In this document: piece after piece, positions 1 through 9,000 of the stretch | Position numbering within the stretch: position 1 is the first letter of the stretch | Layout of the letters: every line of letters starts with the position of its first letter | Origin: an uncultured bacterium | GTDB taxonomy: Bacteria; CSSED10-310; CALFER01 | Length of the DNA: 45,324 bases | NCBI GenBank assembly: GCA_937951895.1 | Contig: CALFER010000039.1 | Coordinates: 1 to 45,324 of the forward strand | Direction of reading: 5' to 3' | Program-made: the position numbers and the translations under genes | Notes under the pieces: generated by a model | What the model was told of the DNA's origin: nothing | The model's database searches: none | Seen by the model: only the letters and a program-made list of their open reading frames with translations

Positions 1-125
1 CGTCATTCTCCTGGCCCTCCAATGTCGGGTCGGCTCAAGGAATCAGGTTCTATGCCGCACTGGTCGATCCCGCCGTTCACATTCTGATCGGGCAGCTGGA
101 TATGGTTGAGTTCGGGTGGGAATAA
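1..125 (+). CDS. C-terminal tail of a secreted Kelch-type protein (partial)
   Basis: Only the last 40 codons of this gene are inside the window; the reading frame enters at position 3 and stops with TAA at 123-125. The encoded tail (SFSWPSNVG...VEFGWE) is the same, apart from a single residue (S for A), as the tail of the complete Kelch-repeat protein ending at 3748. The gene therefore probably encodes a paralogue with the same C-terminal domain. Its N-terminal part, and hence whether it also has a Kelch propeller, cannot be seen. Function is unknown. Confidence 0.8.
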   Translation, partial: SFSWPSNVGSAQGIRFYAALVDPAVHILIGQLDMVEFGWE

Positions 126-437
126 CAGACGAAACCTCCACGTTGTTGTTCGCCATTTCCTCAGTCCATGAGCTCATACACGACACTGACGTCACTATTG
201 AACTTGATTCTGCGAGTCTGGAATGTGTCCGTTTCGAACCCTATTGGCAAGGCGGGTGGATTGATTCTTCGTGTTATTCTTCAAACGAGCTGCATATTTG
301 AAGGATGTGTTCAATCCGCATTGGAGTGAAGGCTACCATGACGATCGAGCATTGGGTGCCGACGCGCGAATCACCGATGTGTAGGAAGCTCCGAGGGTGT
401 GTGCAACGCAAGTGATACGATTGTCTCAATCATATTC
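126..437. other. Intergenic stretch with no supportable gene
   Basis: Between the Kelch-type tail and the toxin-antitoxin promoter I see no reading frame with a ribosome-binding site or recognisable protein. A 61-codon frame at 116-301 starts inside the previous gene and has no family resemblance. Base composition is AT-richer than the genome average seen elsewhere in the window. Confidence 0.6.
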
Positions 438-469
438 TTGATATTTAGGTCATAATGGTTATAATGACC
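438..469 (+). promoter_or_regulatory. Promoter and palindromic operator of the first toxin-antitoxin pair
   Basis: TTGATA at 438-443 and TATAAT at 460-465 are separated by 16 bp, a near-consensus sigma-70 promoter. An imperfect palindrome with arms GGTCAT and ATGACC (448-469) covers the -10 box. Phd-type antitoxins usually bind such palindromes to repress their own operon, so this is the likely autoregulatory site. The expected start near 472 leaves a leader of about 14 nt that contains the ribosome-binding site. Confidence 0.7.
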
Positions 470-485
470 ATAAAGGAGGCCGATT

Positions 486-785
486 ATGGAGAAGAACATT
501 TCCGTGGCTGAGGCCAAAGCAACTTTTTCAGAATGCATTCGCAAAGTTCAAGCAGGCAATGCTGTGCTGATAACCAGGCATGGTAAACCTGTCGCTGCTC
601 TTGTCAGCCCGAGTGACCTCGAACATCTTGAGCGTTTGAGAAAAGCAGGACCGGGGAGTGGACTTGCCAGTATTGCTGGGGGTTGGGAAAACAGCGAAGA
701 GCTGGTTTCTATCCTCAGCGCTTCTCCTCGACAGGGTCAGCGTGATACTCCGGATCTGGAACAAAAAAATGGCATTCCTCTTTGA
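486..785 (+). CDS. Phd/YefM-family antitoxin
   Basis: A 99-residue protein whose N-terminus (VAEAKATFSECIRKVQAGNAV, then TRHGKPVAALVS) has the Phd/YefM fold signature: this domain binds the operator as a dimer and dimers carry a C-terminal tail that wraps and inhibits the toxin. AAAGGAGG at 472-479 lies 6 nt before the ATG. The gene overlaps the downstream PIN-domain toxin by 17 nt, the usual arrangement for co-translated antitoxin and toxin. Expected role: neutralise the VapC RNase and autorepress the pair through the palindrome at 448-469. The C-terminal half (from about residue 55) is not conserved in the family and would fit the toxin-binding role. Confidence 0.85.
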   Translation: MEKNISVAEAKATFSECIRKVQAGNAVLITRHGKPVAALVSPSDLEHLERLRKAGPGSGLASIAGGWENSEELVSILSASPRQGQRDTPDLEQKNGIPL

Positions 786-1191
786 TACGGATGCAATTTC
801 GGAACTTCTCCGCCCACACCCTGCAACAGCTTATGTGAAATGGATTATGAAAGTTGCGCGTGAAGAGCAATTCACGAGTGCTGTTGTAATAGGTGAGTTA
901 TACAAAGGTGCATATCGCGCCCGTGATCGCGAACGACACCTGACCAATATCGAGCAACGTGTTTTGCCTGCTGTCACCGTTTTACCTTACGACATCATCA
1001 CGGCGAAGGTTTTTGGTAAAATCCGAGCTAATCTTGAAGATACTGGTGTAATCCTCCCTGACGCAGATATTCAGATTGCAGCTACAGCCATCGAACATGA
1101 TTTGGAACTTATCACCGGAAACCTTCGTCATTTCAATAGGATCTCAGACCTGAAACTCAATCAGGTCCTCGCAAACTCCCGAAACCACTGA
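769..1191 (+). CDS. vapC: PIN-domain toxin (VapC family RNase)
   Basis: A 140-residue PIN-domain protein. The acidic metal-binding residues of the family are visible: D6 (FLFDTDAI), E43 (IGELYKG), D98 and D100 (LPDADIQIAA). The last position of the family, usually Asp in ITxD/N, is N118 here (LITGN), a common variant. VapC toxins are Mg2+-dependent RNases that cut tRNA or rRNA when freed from antitoxin. I chose ATG 769 because it begins at the PIN fold; the same frame is open further upstream but would overlap the antitoxin almost entirely. Partner: the Phd-type antitoxin immediately upstream. The pair is AT-richer than its surroundings, suggesting acquisition. Confidence 0.88.
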   Translation: MAFLFDTDAISELLRPHPATAYVKWIMKVAREEQFTSAVVIGELYKGAYRARDRERHLTNIEQRVLPAVTVLPYDIITAKVFGKIRANLEDTGVILPDADIQIAATAIEHDLELITGNLRHFNRISDLKLNQVLANSRNH

Positions 1192-1434
1192 TCCCTCTTT
1201 TCGTGCATATTCCGGCCGCGAGCACTTTCAATTCCGGTGAAATGCGAGCAGTGATTCCGGGTTCGCGAGCACCTGAAAACAACACATAGAATTCGATCAG
1301 GAATAGACGACCGCTTCCTCCCCGGTTGGTAAGTAATTCCGATTCTATGTGGCCACCAGATTCGACAGCGCGGCTGGTGTCCGACGTGTCATATCCTATG
1401 CCTTTTCCTTACAAGTCTGATCTCTTGTTCTGAT

Positions 1435-1463
1435 TTGATCTGACTAAATGTTGGGGTTATTCT
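1435..1463 (+). promoter_or_regulatory. Probable promoter of the Kelch gene
   Basis: TTGATC (1435-1440) and TATTCT (1458-1463) with 17-bp spacing predict a start near 1470, just ahead of the AGAGGAGG site at 1473-1480. This supports the ATG at 1487 over the ATG at 1448. The preceding 1192-1434 stretch shows no gene. Confidence 0.45.
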
Positions 1464-1486
1464 CTATAGCAGAGAGGAGGTTCGGG

Positions 1487-3748
1487 ATGAGCAGTGCAAA
1501 AACCAATACTGGTTTAATCATCTTGCTTTCATGTTTGTCCTTTGCACTTCCGGACCATGCAATCTCCTCCTCGATGGAATGGGTGCAGATTGGAAAGCCG
1601 TTGACTCCACGAAGCGGTTCCAGCATATGCTATAATCCTGAGACAGACACAGTGCTGCTTTTTGGAGGACACTCCGAAAACCATCTTAGTGATACATGGG
1701 AATGGGATGGAACTAGATGGAATTTTCGATTGACAGAACATATTCCGGATGTTTTTTGGGGACAACCAAATATATTGTTCGATTCCATGCATAATCGAAT
1801 TCTTCTGCTCGGCAGTAGATATCTGGATAGTATGTTTCAAATTTGGGAGTGGACGGGCACAGATTGGTCTCTAGTTGATAAGAATGCTTCGTTGCCTCCG
1901 GAGTGGACATATTACAGTCTTGCTTATGATAATGCTCGAGATGTAATCTGCGTGTTCGCAGGGACCTCAGATGGTGCGATCGATGACCTTTGGGAATGGG
2001 ATCAGGAGGAATGGCATCAGATTCCGAAATCGAATCCCTGGCCTCCGGCGATGTTTGTTTCTTCGATGATTTATAATCCTGATATTCAGAAGGTAATGGT
2101 TCTGTTGGAATTCAATGGAATCTTTGAGTTTTGGTATTGGGATGGCTCGGTGTGGGAAAATCCCGAGGTGAGTCCTCCTCGACCATCCGTACGGTTTGGG
2201 CAGCGTATCGTTTACGATCCGGAACGCTCGGTCATTGTTCTATTCAGCGGAGAAAGTAATTATGATGACACGTGGGAATTCGACGGTGTTCAATGGCACG
2301 AGATAAACCCACCCCACAAACCCTCCGCTCGATCAAGTTACTCAGCAACATGGGATGCTCGAACGAATCGAGTCATGCTTTTCGGCGGAGGAAATGTTGC
2401 AGGGGAAAACTTCGGAGACACTTGGTTTTATAATGGAGTGGACTGGACGTCTGTAACACCAGACCCCTACTATCCGCCTGATCTTGGTGGACACAACATG
2501 GCATATGATCCCTTAGCGCAAACAACTGTGCTATACGGAGGAGTTGAATCCTCATATATGTCAACCGAGACTTATCTATGGGATGGTCAAACATGGACTG
2601 GAATTACTTTACCAACAAATCCTGGCTTGATTCAGATTCACTGTATGGCCGACATGGCTTCTCTCGATGGAATCGTTCTATATGGCGGTTCTAAACAGGA
2701 CGGTCCAGACGGATTCAATGATAAGATGTGGTTGTTCCGTGATCAGATCTGGACTGAATTGATGCCACCCGTTGTACCTGGACCTCGCCACGCTGCTAAC
2801 ATGATACATGATTCTATCCGTGACAGGCTTGTTTTATTCGGAGGAGTATCTGGGTATTACTACGATCCACCCTATAACTACGATCCGATCTGGTCAGACG
2901 AGACATGGGAGTTTGATGGGAGCACCTGGTACCAAGTTGTAACGGATCACCATCCTCCTGGACTTTGGGGCTTTGGGATGGCATTTGACAGTTGCCGAGG
3001 TGTCACGGTTCTGTTCGGAGGATGTGCTGAATCTGGATACTCCGATGAAACTTGGGAGTACGATGGGCTCGATTGGACTCGGAAGAACCCGGCAACGACA
3101 TCTCCAAGCCGCAGGTTAAATATGGGATTCACGTTCGATAAACACCGATGCCGGGTGGTCATGCATGGTGGCATCCAAAACACGCAGCCTGGTTTTGATG
3201 AGACCTGGGAATGGGACGGCTACGATTGGTATCTGATCGAGCCCAAAGGTGGACGCGCAGCTCCCTATCATTCAACCGCCATGATCTATGATTCAGCAAG
3301 GAAGTGCTCAATGATCTATGGTGGCGGACAAGAAGGCGTGACCGTTGAAACCTTCGTGTACCGTCATTCCAATCCCGACATCTGCGATCAGATGGGTGTC
3401 ACGCTGGACCTGTCTCAATCCCTCTTTCATGCCGGCGACACCTTCTCCTGCGCAGCACACGTCTGCAACAACACCGGCGATGTCCTGACCGGCTTCCCAC
3501 TACTCGTGTTGCTGGATGTGTTCGGCAGTTACTTCTGGGGACCCACATTCACTCAGGAGTTCGATTCCTACCTGGCTCAGTATCCGTCATTTCCGGAAGA
3601 CGTGACCGGCGTGGAGGTGCTCCCGTCATTCTCCTGGCCCTCCAATGTCGGAGCTGCTCAAGGAATCAGGTTCTATGCCGCTCTGGTCGATCCCGCCGTT
3701 CACATTCTGATCGGTCAGTTGGATATGGTCGAGTTCGGGTGGGAATAA
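1487..3748 (+). CDS. Secreted Kelch-repeat beta-propeller protein
   Basis: A 753-residue exported protein. AGAGGAGG at 1473-1480, 6 nt before ATG 1487, decides the start; the signal peptide is MSSAKTNTGLIILLSC... with a cleavage region near residue 28. Roughly residues 35-640 carry about ten Kelch-like blades, recognisable by repeated 'V(L)LFGG', 'DTWEWDG..W' and 'M(A)YD...' motifs, giving one large or two smaller propellers. A separate C-terminal domain (about 635-753, from DICDQMGVTLDL) ends with the tail shared with the gene at 1-125. No catalytic motif is visible; binding or surface roles are possible but unproven. The propeller part is clearly AT-richer than the C-terminal domain. Confidence 0.85.
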   Translation: MSSAKTNTGLIILLSCLSFALPDHAISSSMEWVQIGKPLTPRSGSSICYNPETDTVLLFGGHSENHLSDTWEWDGTRWNFRLTEHIPDVFWGQPNILFDSMHNRILLLGSRYLDSMFQIWEWTGTDWSLVDKNASLPPEWTYYSLAYDNARDVICVFAGTSDGAIDDLWEWDQEEWHQIPKSNPWPPAMFVSSMIYNPDIQKVMVLLEFNGIFEFWYWDGSVWENPEVSPPRPSVRFGQRIVYDPERSVIVLFSGESNYDDTWEFDGVQWHEINPPHKPSARSSYSATWDARTNRVMLFGGGNVAGENFGDTWFYNGVDWTSVTPDPYYPPDLGGHNMAYDPLAQTTVLYGGVESSYMSTETYLWDGQTWTGITLPTNPGLIQIHCMADMASLDGIVLYGGSKQDGPDGFNDKMWLFRDQIWTELMPPVVPGPRHAANMIHDSIRDRLVLFGGVSGYYYDPPYNYDPIWSDETWEFDGSTWYQVVTDHHPPGLWGFGMAFDSCRGVTVLFGGCAESGYSDETWEYDGLDWTRKNPATTSPSRRLNMGFTFDKHRCRVVMHGGIQNTQPGFDETWEWDGYDWYLIEPKGGRAAPYHSTAMIYDSARKCSMIYGGGQEGVTVETFVYRHSNPDICDQMGVTLDLSQSLFHAGDTFSCAAHVCNNTGDVLTGFPLLVLLDVFGSYFWGPTFTQEFDSYLAQYPSFPEDVTGVEVLPSFSWPSNVGAAQGIRFYAALVDPAVHILIGQLDMVEFGWE
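3624..3748 (+). repeat. Direct repeat of positions 1-125 (duplicated gene tail)
   Basis: These 125 bp match positions 1-125 with only a handful of substitutions, most of them clustered near GGGTCGG versus GGAGCTG, and both copies end at the same TAA. Nothing similar continues beyond the stop codon. The repeat marks two genes of one family in tandem with the vapBC pair between them, and offers homology for deletion of the 3.6-kb interval. Confidence 0.9.
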
Positions 3749-3756
3749 CCATCTTG

Positions 3757-3837
3757 TCTGAAAACTGAACACTTCACACTGAAAACCAAGGCAGTTTTCG
3801 GTGTTCAGTTTTCAGTTTTCGGTGTTCAGTTTTCAGA
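3757..3837. repeat. Inverted and tandem repeat cluster, possible bidirectional terminator
   Basis: A 21-bp unit (AGTTTTCGGTGTTCAGTTTTC) occurs twice in tandem at 3793-3834. TCTGAAAACTGAACAC (3757-3772) is perfectly complementary to 3822-3837, and an inner pair (3777-3786 with 3794-3803) can nest inside. It lies between the convergent Kelch and DUF3795 genes, so the long hairpin could end transcription from both sides. It also supplies the last codons and stop of the DUF3795 gene. Confidence 0.75.
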
Positions 3838-4305
3838 AGATCGGCTGATGGTGTGTTCTTCGGATTTGCTGTTGAACACAGGTGCACCACAGTTGCGGCA
3901 TGTGTCGGAATACCATGCGAATTCCGTATCACATTCCAGACAGCTCCAGCGTTCCTTCTGAAGGGTGAGCCAGTGCGCGACTCCGACCGTGCGGATCTCA
4001 TCCAGGTTCTTGAAGATGATCGAGTGATGCGGATACTCGTCGTTCCGGAATGCCGTCAGTTTTTCACAGGGAAAATCCCCGCACTCAAAACAAAACTCGA
4101 TTCCCTTTTCACTCGAACACTTCTTGAAATGACACTCCGTGCAGAACGAACACACCGCATCGCTCTTGCACCCATGACACACCAGCTGCTCCGGTTTGGC
4201 ATTCCACTGCTTCGCCGCTTCTTCCAGAGTTCCGTTCTTATTGGCTATCAGCACCGGGCACGCGCCGCAATACAACCCGCAACTCGCATCCAACCGATAA
4301 TCCAT
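3826..4305 (-). CDS. DUF3795 cysteine-rich zinc-binding protein
   Basis: A 159-residue protein starting at ATG 4305, preceded by a GGAGGAGAC site. The first half fits DUF3795: CGLYCGACPV near residue 10, then clustered cysteines (CHGCKSD, CSFCTEC, KKCS, FCFECGDFPC) that would bind zinc or an iron-sulfur cluster. The C-terminal part (about 115-150) is a zinc-ribbon with WSCLECDTEF and CRNCGAPV. Function of the family is unknown. The final residues and the TGA stop come from the adjacent tandem repeat, so the C-terminus was probably altered by repeat insertion. It is divergent from the DUF169 gene. Confidence 0.8.
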   Translation of the reverse strand: MDYRLDASCGLYCGACPVLIANKNGTLEEAAKQWNAKPEQLVCHGCKSDAVCSFCTECHFKKCSSEKGIEFCFECGDFPCEKLTAFRNDEYPHHSIIFKNLDEIRTVGVAHWLTLQKERWSCLECDTEFAWYSDTCRNCGAPVFNSKSEEHTISRSSEN

Positions 4306-4391
4306 CTCCGTCTCCTCCCTCGCTCGTCCGTCCAGGAACCCGATCCCACTCCTCACAATTATAGAACAAACGGCGGAATCCCGCCATCGGC

Positions 4392-4420
4392 TTGAACTCC
4401 ATCGCATGAGACTGTAGAGT
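4392..4420 (+). promoter_or_regulatory. Promoter of the DUF169-GrpB-topoisomerase/helicase operon
   Basis: TTGAAC (4392-4397) and TAGAGT (4415-4420) with exactly 17 bp between them. The predicted start near 4427 lies just before TGGAGGTG (4434-4441) and ATG 4446. This is the only promoter I can see upstream of the fused topoisomerase III-RecQ gene. Confidence 0.5.
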
Positions 4421-4445
4421 CTGTCGATAACAATGGAGGTGTCCG

Positions 4446-5201
4446 ATGAACGCAAAAACATTCACTACATTCAACACGATCTGGTCGACCTGTTTCCCCG
4501 GCGCGCCCTTGCCGATTGCCTTTTACTACAGTGCCGATCCCGCCGGTGTCGAGCCGGCAGCCAAGCCGTCCGGCTGGCGGTGCTTCATCGGCGATCTCCA
4601 GCCGATCCTCGATGGTCATTCCCGCTGCTTTTCTCAAGGTACTCTTGGCTGCGGCTCTCGCTTTCTGGGATTCACCACAAAACTCCGTCCCCATTTCGAG
4701 GAGTTTCTATCCTGCGGAATCCCCGGACAACTGGAAGGCGAACGCTACAAACGAACTCCGGAACACGTGAGGGCGTGGATGCAGCAAATACCGGTTCTGG
4801 AAGCGCCGGAAAAGTACATCATCTTCAAACGCTGGGATCACCTGACACCTCAGGAAACACCCGCAGTCGTCATCTTTTTCGCCTCTCCGGACGTCCTGGC
4901 CGGCCTCTTCACCTGGGCGAACTTCGACGAAACCGATCCGCTGAGTGTGATCGCCCCGTTCGCCGCGGGTTGTGCATCGATCGTCCAGTATCCTCTCATC
5001 GAGAGCCGCCGGGAGCGCCCCCGCGCAGTGCTCGGCATGTTCGACGTGTCGGCCCGTCCCCGGATCGCCCGGGACGTTCTGTCGTTCGCTGTCCCCTGGG
5101 CCAAATTCGTTCAAATGGTCGAACAGGCGGAGGAGTCCTTCCTGACCACACATGCCTGGAACACGGTGCGCGACCGCATTCAGTCGCACGCCGGAATGTG
5201 A
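4446..5201 (+). CDS. DUF169 family protein
   Basis: A 251-residue protein resembling the DUF169 (COG2043) family, whose function is unknown. Family-like features include the FYYSADP motif near the N-terminus, the central CGIPGQLEGERYKRTPE segment with the mid-protein glycine-rich stretch, and a C-terminal part with IAPFAAGC and DVSARPRI. There is no signal peptide or membrane segment, so it should be cytoplasmic. The start is supported by TGGAGGTG 5 nt upstream. It is the first gene of a compact run; the GrpB gene begins 5 nt after its stop. Confidence 0.8.
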   Translation: MNAKTFTTFNTIWSTCFPGAPLPIAFYYSADPAGVEPAAKPSGWRCFIGDLQPILDGHSRCFSQGTLGCGSRFLGFTTKLRPHFEEFLSCGIPGQLEGERYKRTPEHVRAWMQQIPVLEAPEKYIIFKRWDHLTPQETPAVVIFFASPDVLAGLFTWANFDETDPLSVIAPFAAGCASIVQYPLIESRRERPRAVLGMFDVSARPRIARDVLSFAVPWAKFVQMVEQAEESFLTTHAWNTVRDRIQSHAGM

Positions 5202-5206
5202 GCGGC

Positions 5207-5761
5207 ATGAAGGAGCCGGAAACTCTGCAGGAAAAAGTGGCTCGGGTTCTCGCCGATCCCATCGTGATCGTCCCCTGCGATCCGTCCTGGCCGCAAATGT
5301 TTCTGTCCGAAAAACACGATCTTGAGGCGTGCCTTCCGCGCGACCTGATCCGCCGCATCGAACATGTCGGCAGCACGGCCGTTCCGGGACTGTGCGCCAA
5401 ACCGATCGTGGATCTGCTCGTCGAAGTGTCGGATCTCGACGACACGCGCCGTCGGATCGCCCCGATTCTCGAGGCCCGGAACTACGATTACTTCTGGCGC
5501 CCATCCTGGGGAGACGACACGCCGCCCTTCTACGCTTGGTTCATCAAACGCAATCCGAACGGTGTCCGCACGCACCATATTCACATGGTCGAAGCCGGCT
5601 TTCCGCAATGGGAATGGCTCACCTTCCGGGATCATCTGATTGCCCATCCCGAAAGCGCACGGCGATACGGTCATTTGAAGCAGGAACTGGCTGCCCGCAA
5701 TCTCGGTCGCGCCGAATACACCCGCGCAAAAGGAGACTTCATTCGTGCGGCACTTCGCTGA
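5207..5761 (+). CDS. GrpB/UPF0157 family protein
   Basis: A 184-residue cytoplasmic protein of the GrpB (UPF0157) family, which belongs to the nucleotidyltransferase-like fold. Diagnostic motifs are VPCDPSWPQMF, IEHVGSTAVPGLCAKPIVDLLV (nucleotidyltransferase-like GST and D.x.D-type region), and THHIHMVE toward the C-terminus, followed by FRDHLIAHPE. It is not related to the GrpE/GrpB chaperone in function. No substrate is established for the family. ATG 5207 follows the DUF169 stop by 5 nt with a weak ribosome-binding site, so translation is probably coupled. The next gene overlaps its end by 17 nt. Confidence 0.85.
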   Translation: MKEPETLQEKVARVLADPIVIVPCDPSWPQMFLSEKHDLEACLPRDLIRRIEHVGSTAVPGLCAKPIVDLLVEVSDLDDTRRRIAPILEARNYDYFWRPSWGDDTPPFYAWFIKRNPNGVRTHHIHMVEAGFPQWEWLTFRDHLIAHPESARRYGHLKQELAARNLGRAEYTRAKGDFIRAALR

Positions 5762-6017
5762 ACCGGTGGATCTCGGGAACGGGCTCTCCTGGACTGCCGA
5801 ATACACGAGCTGGGATTGGGCGCATCACGGCCGGTTCTACTTCATCATCACCCTCCTCCGGGACAGCGAAGTCATCAAAAAGCTGAACGTATACACTTGC
5901 GATTATGCCTGGCAGGACCCGAGTTGCCGGTATAGTGATCGCGACATCGCCGCACTGGTCAGAAGCGAACTCCACGCACTGGCTCAGGCCGGCGAGTCGA
6001 TCTGCGAATTCGTGTGA
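5745..6017 (+). CDS. Small protein of unknown function
   Basis: A 90-residue protein that I do not recognise. It starts with GTG at 5745, 9 nt after AAGGAG (5730-5735), inside the end of the GrpB gene. It has no signal peptide or transmembrane helix; the sequence alternates hydrophobic and aromatic residues (WTAEYTSWDW, FYFIITLLRD, NVYTCDYAW) as a small beta-rich domain followed by a helix (IAALVRSELHALAQ). It ends 12 nt before the topoisomerase III-RecQ gene, so it is co-transcribed with it. Confidence 0.65.
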   Translation: MRHFAEPVDLGNGLSWTAEYTSWDWAHHGRFYFIITLLRDSEVIKKLNVYTCDYAWQDPSCRYSDRDIAALVRSELHALAQAGESICEFV

Positions 6018-6029
6018 GGAGTAACTGAC

Positions 6030-9000
6030 ATGCCTGTTGCAGTCGTTGCCGAGAAACCGTCCGTCGCCCGCGATATCGCGGATTGTCTCGGCGCAACGAA
6101 AAAACTCGACGGAGCATCCGGCGCCCTGGAAGGAAACGGCTATATCGTCACCTGGGCCATCGGCCATCTCGTCACCCTGCCCGAACCCCATCAGATCAAC
6201 GCCGCCTGGAAAACATGGTCCCGCTCGACACTCCCCATGATCCCTCCGGACTGGCCGGTGGTCGTCATCGAGAAAACCGCGCAGCAGTTCAACATCGTCC
6301 GTCAGATTCTGAACCGGAAGGATGTCTCCGAGATCATCTGCGCGACGGATGCCGGCCGGGAAGGCGAACTGATCTTCCGGTACATTTACGAAGCCGCGAA
6401 ATGCAAAAAACGCGTCCGGCGTCTGTGGATCTCATCGCTGACCCCTGCCGCCATCCGCCGCGGTTTCGATACGCTCAAACCCTCGTCCGACTATGACAAT
6501 CTCGCGCATTCCGCCCACGCCCGCAGCCGCGCCGACTGGCTGGTCGGCATGAACTTCTCCCGCGCCTACACGATCCGCGGCAACGATCTCGTGTCCGTCG
6601 GCCGTGTCCAGACTCCAACGCTGGCGATGATCGTCGAGCGGGAACTGGCGATCCGGAATTTCAAGCCTGAGAAGTACTTCGAGATCATCGCCGATTTTCG
6701 TCCCGAAATGATCGCATATGCGGACAGAACCGCAGATGTCTACCGAGGCACCTGGTTTTCGGAAACCGAACGCCGGAAACGAACCGGAGCGTCTCAGGAT
6801 CCACTCCGGGATGCCTCGCGCCTGCCCTACGATCGGGATCTCGTCGAGCGCATCGCATCGCGGGTCCGAACCGGTCGAGCCACCGTCGCATCCCTGACCT
6901 CGCGAACACGCACGTTTGCCCCTCCACTGCTGTATGACCTGTCCGAACTGCAGCGACATGCGAACCGTCTGTTCGGTTTCAGCGCCCAGAGAACGCTCGA
7001 GATCGCCCAGGAATTGTACGAGGGGAAAAAACTCATCAGCTATCCCCGCACCGACTCGCGTCATCTCTCGACGGATATCGCCCGCGCGCTCGAACCGGTG
7101 ATCGCCGCCGTCGCTCCGCCGTACCGCCCGCACTGGCCGTTCGATGCACCGGCGCCTCCCATCCCGGACCGGTTTGTCGATGACGCCAAAGTGTCGGATC
7201 ATCACGCGATCATTCCGACTCCGATCCAGGCGGACCGGGACGCTCTGACCGCCGATCAACTCAAACTCTATGACCTGATCTGCCGGCGGTTTCTGTGCGC
7301 CTGGCTGCCGCCTCATATCGCGCTCGAAACGACCGTCATCACCGATGTGATTTCAACGGACAATGTCGCCTCCGAACCCCTCACCGATCGCTTTCATTCG
7401 TCCGGAACGCTGGTCCGCCAGGAAGGCTGGAAAGTTCTGGAACTGAGAGCACGAAAAGACGCCGATCCGGTGCCGTCGCTTCCGTCTTCCTTAGTTGAGG
7501 GGCAATCGCAGTCGATTCTGAAGGTCGACGCGGCCGAGAAGGAAACGAGACCTCCGCAGAGACTCACCGATGCGACCCTGCTGACCGCCATGGAAACGGC
7601 CGGGAAAACGCTCGATGACCGGAATCTCTCCGATGCGATGCGCGAACGGGGACTCGGCACGCCCGCGACCCGCGCCGCGATCATCGAAACGCTGATCAAA
7701 CGCGAGTTCATCCGGCGCGACGGCAAGAGCCTCTCCGCGACGGACAAGGGGATCCGGCTGATCGAAACGGTGCATCCTTCCGTCAGGAGTCCGGAACTGA
7801 CCGGTGACTGGGAGTATAAGCTCAAGCGCATGGAAAAGGGTGCTGAACCGTTCGATCGATTCATGAGCGACATCGAGACCTACGTGCGGGACATCGTGAG
7901 GGGGATTTTCTTGCCCGCCGCTGCGCCTCGGCCTGCGATTGCGGCGGTTGTTCCGAGCGCCACGCAGCCGCTGTTGCCGATCGAGGCATCCGACTCCCGT
8001 GTGACTCAAGCCGTGTCCTCACCGAAGCCGTCTCCTGCGCCGCCATCGCTCTCCCCGGACTCCCCGACACTGGAAACCGCGCTGTCCCATTACTTCGGTT
8101 ATCCGGCATTCCGCCCGTATCAGAAGGCGGTCTGCGAGGCTGTGATCGAGGGTGCCGATGCGTTGCTCGTGATGCCGACCGGCATGGGCAAATCGCTCTG
8201 TTACCAGTTGCCGGCCCTGATCCGCGGCGGTTCGGCGCTCGTGATCAGCCCTCTGATCGCGCTGATGGAGGATCAATCCGGCAAACTCACCGCACTGGGA
8301 CTGAAATCCGACGCCGTGCATTCGGGAAAAAAACGATCGGAGTACGATGCGATCATGAATCGCTACGCATCCGGTGAGTTGCAGTTTCTGTTCATCGCGC
8401 CTGAACGCCTGTCGCTTCAGGGCTTCATCCACCGGTTGCAGCAGCACCCGCCGAGCCTCATCGTCGTCGACGAAGCGCACTGCATTTCGCAATGGGGGCA
8501 CGATTTCCGCCCGGACTACCGGATGCTCGGCGAGCGTCTCCCCGAGTTCCGCTCGGCGCCCGTGATCGCCATGACGGCCACCGCCACCCCCCGCGTTCAG
8601 GACGACATCGTGACTTTGCTCGGCATGCCCTCGCCCCGCCGTTTCATTCACGGATTCCGCCGGACGAACATCGGTGTCGAGATTGTCGGGAGGCCCGTCG
8701 ACGAGCGTCTCGATGCAGCCCGCGCCATCCTCTCCGACCCCTCGCGCCGCCCCGCGATCGTCTATGCGGCGACCCGGCGCAACGCGGAGTGGCTCGCGGA
8801 ACACCTCAACCGCGATTTTTCCGCGGATGTCTATCATGCCGGGATGACGCCCGCCCGGAGGAATGCGGTGCAGACAGCGTTCCTCGAAGGGCGCCTCGAT
8901 GTGATCGTCGCGACCATCGCTTTCGGAATGGGGATCGACAAACCGGACATCCGCACCGTCATTCACGCCGCGCTGCCGGGGAGCATCGAAGGCTACTATC

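Noticed and set aside
1448..1489. Earlier ATG at 1448 for the Kelch gene
   Set aside because: The predicted promoter and the AGAGGAGG site fit ATG 1487; the earlier start would sit before or within the promoter and lacks a ribosome-binding site.
3793..3834. Tandem 21-bp repeats considered as a CRISPR array
   Set aside because: Only two direct copies with no spacer between them, and no Cas gene nearby.
5329..5886. Plus-strand frame of 185 codons overlapping GrpB
   Set aside because: The GrpB frame carries the family motifs; this alternative frame is Arg/Pro-rich shadow sequence.
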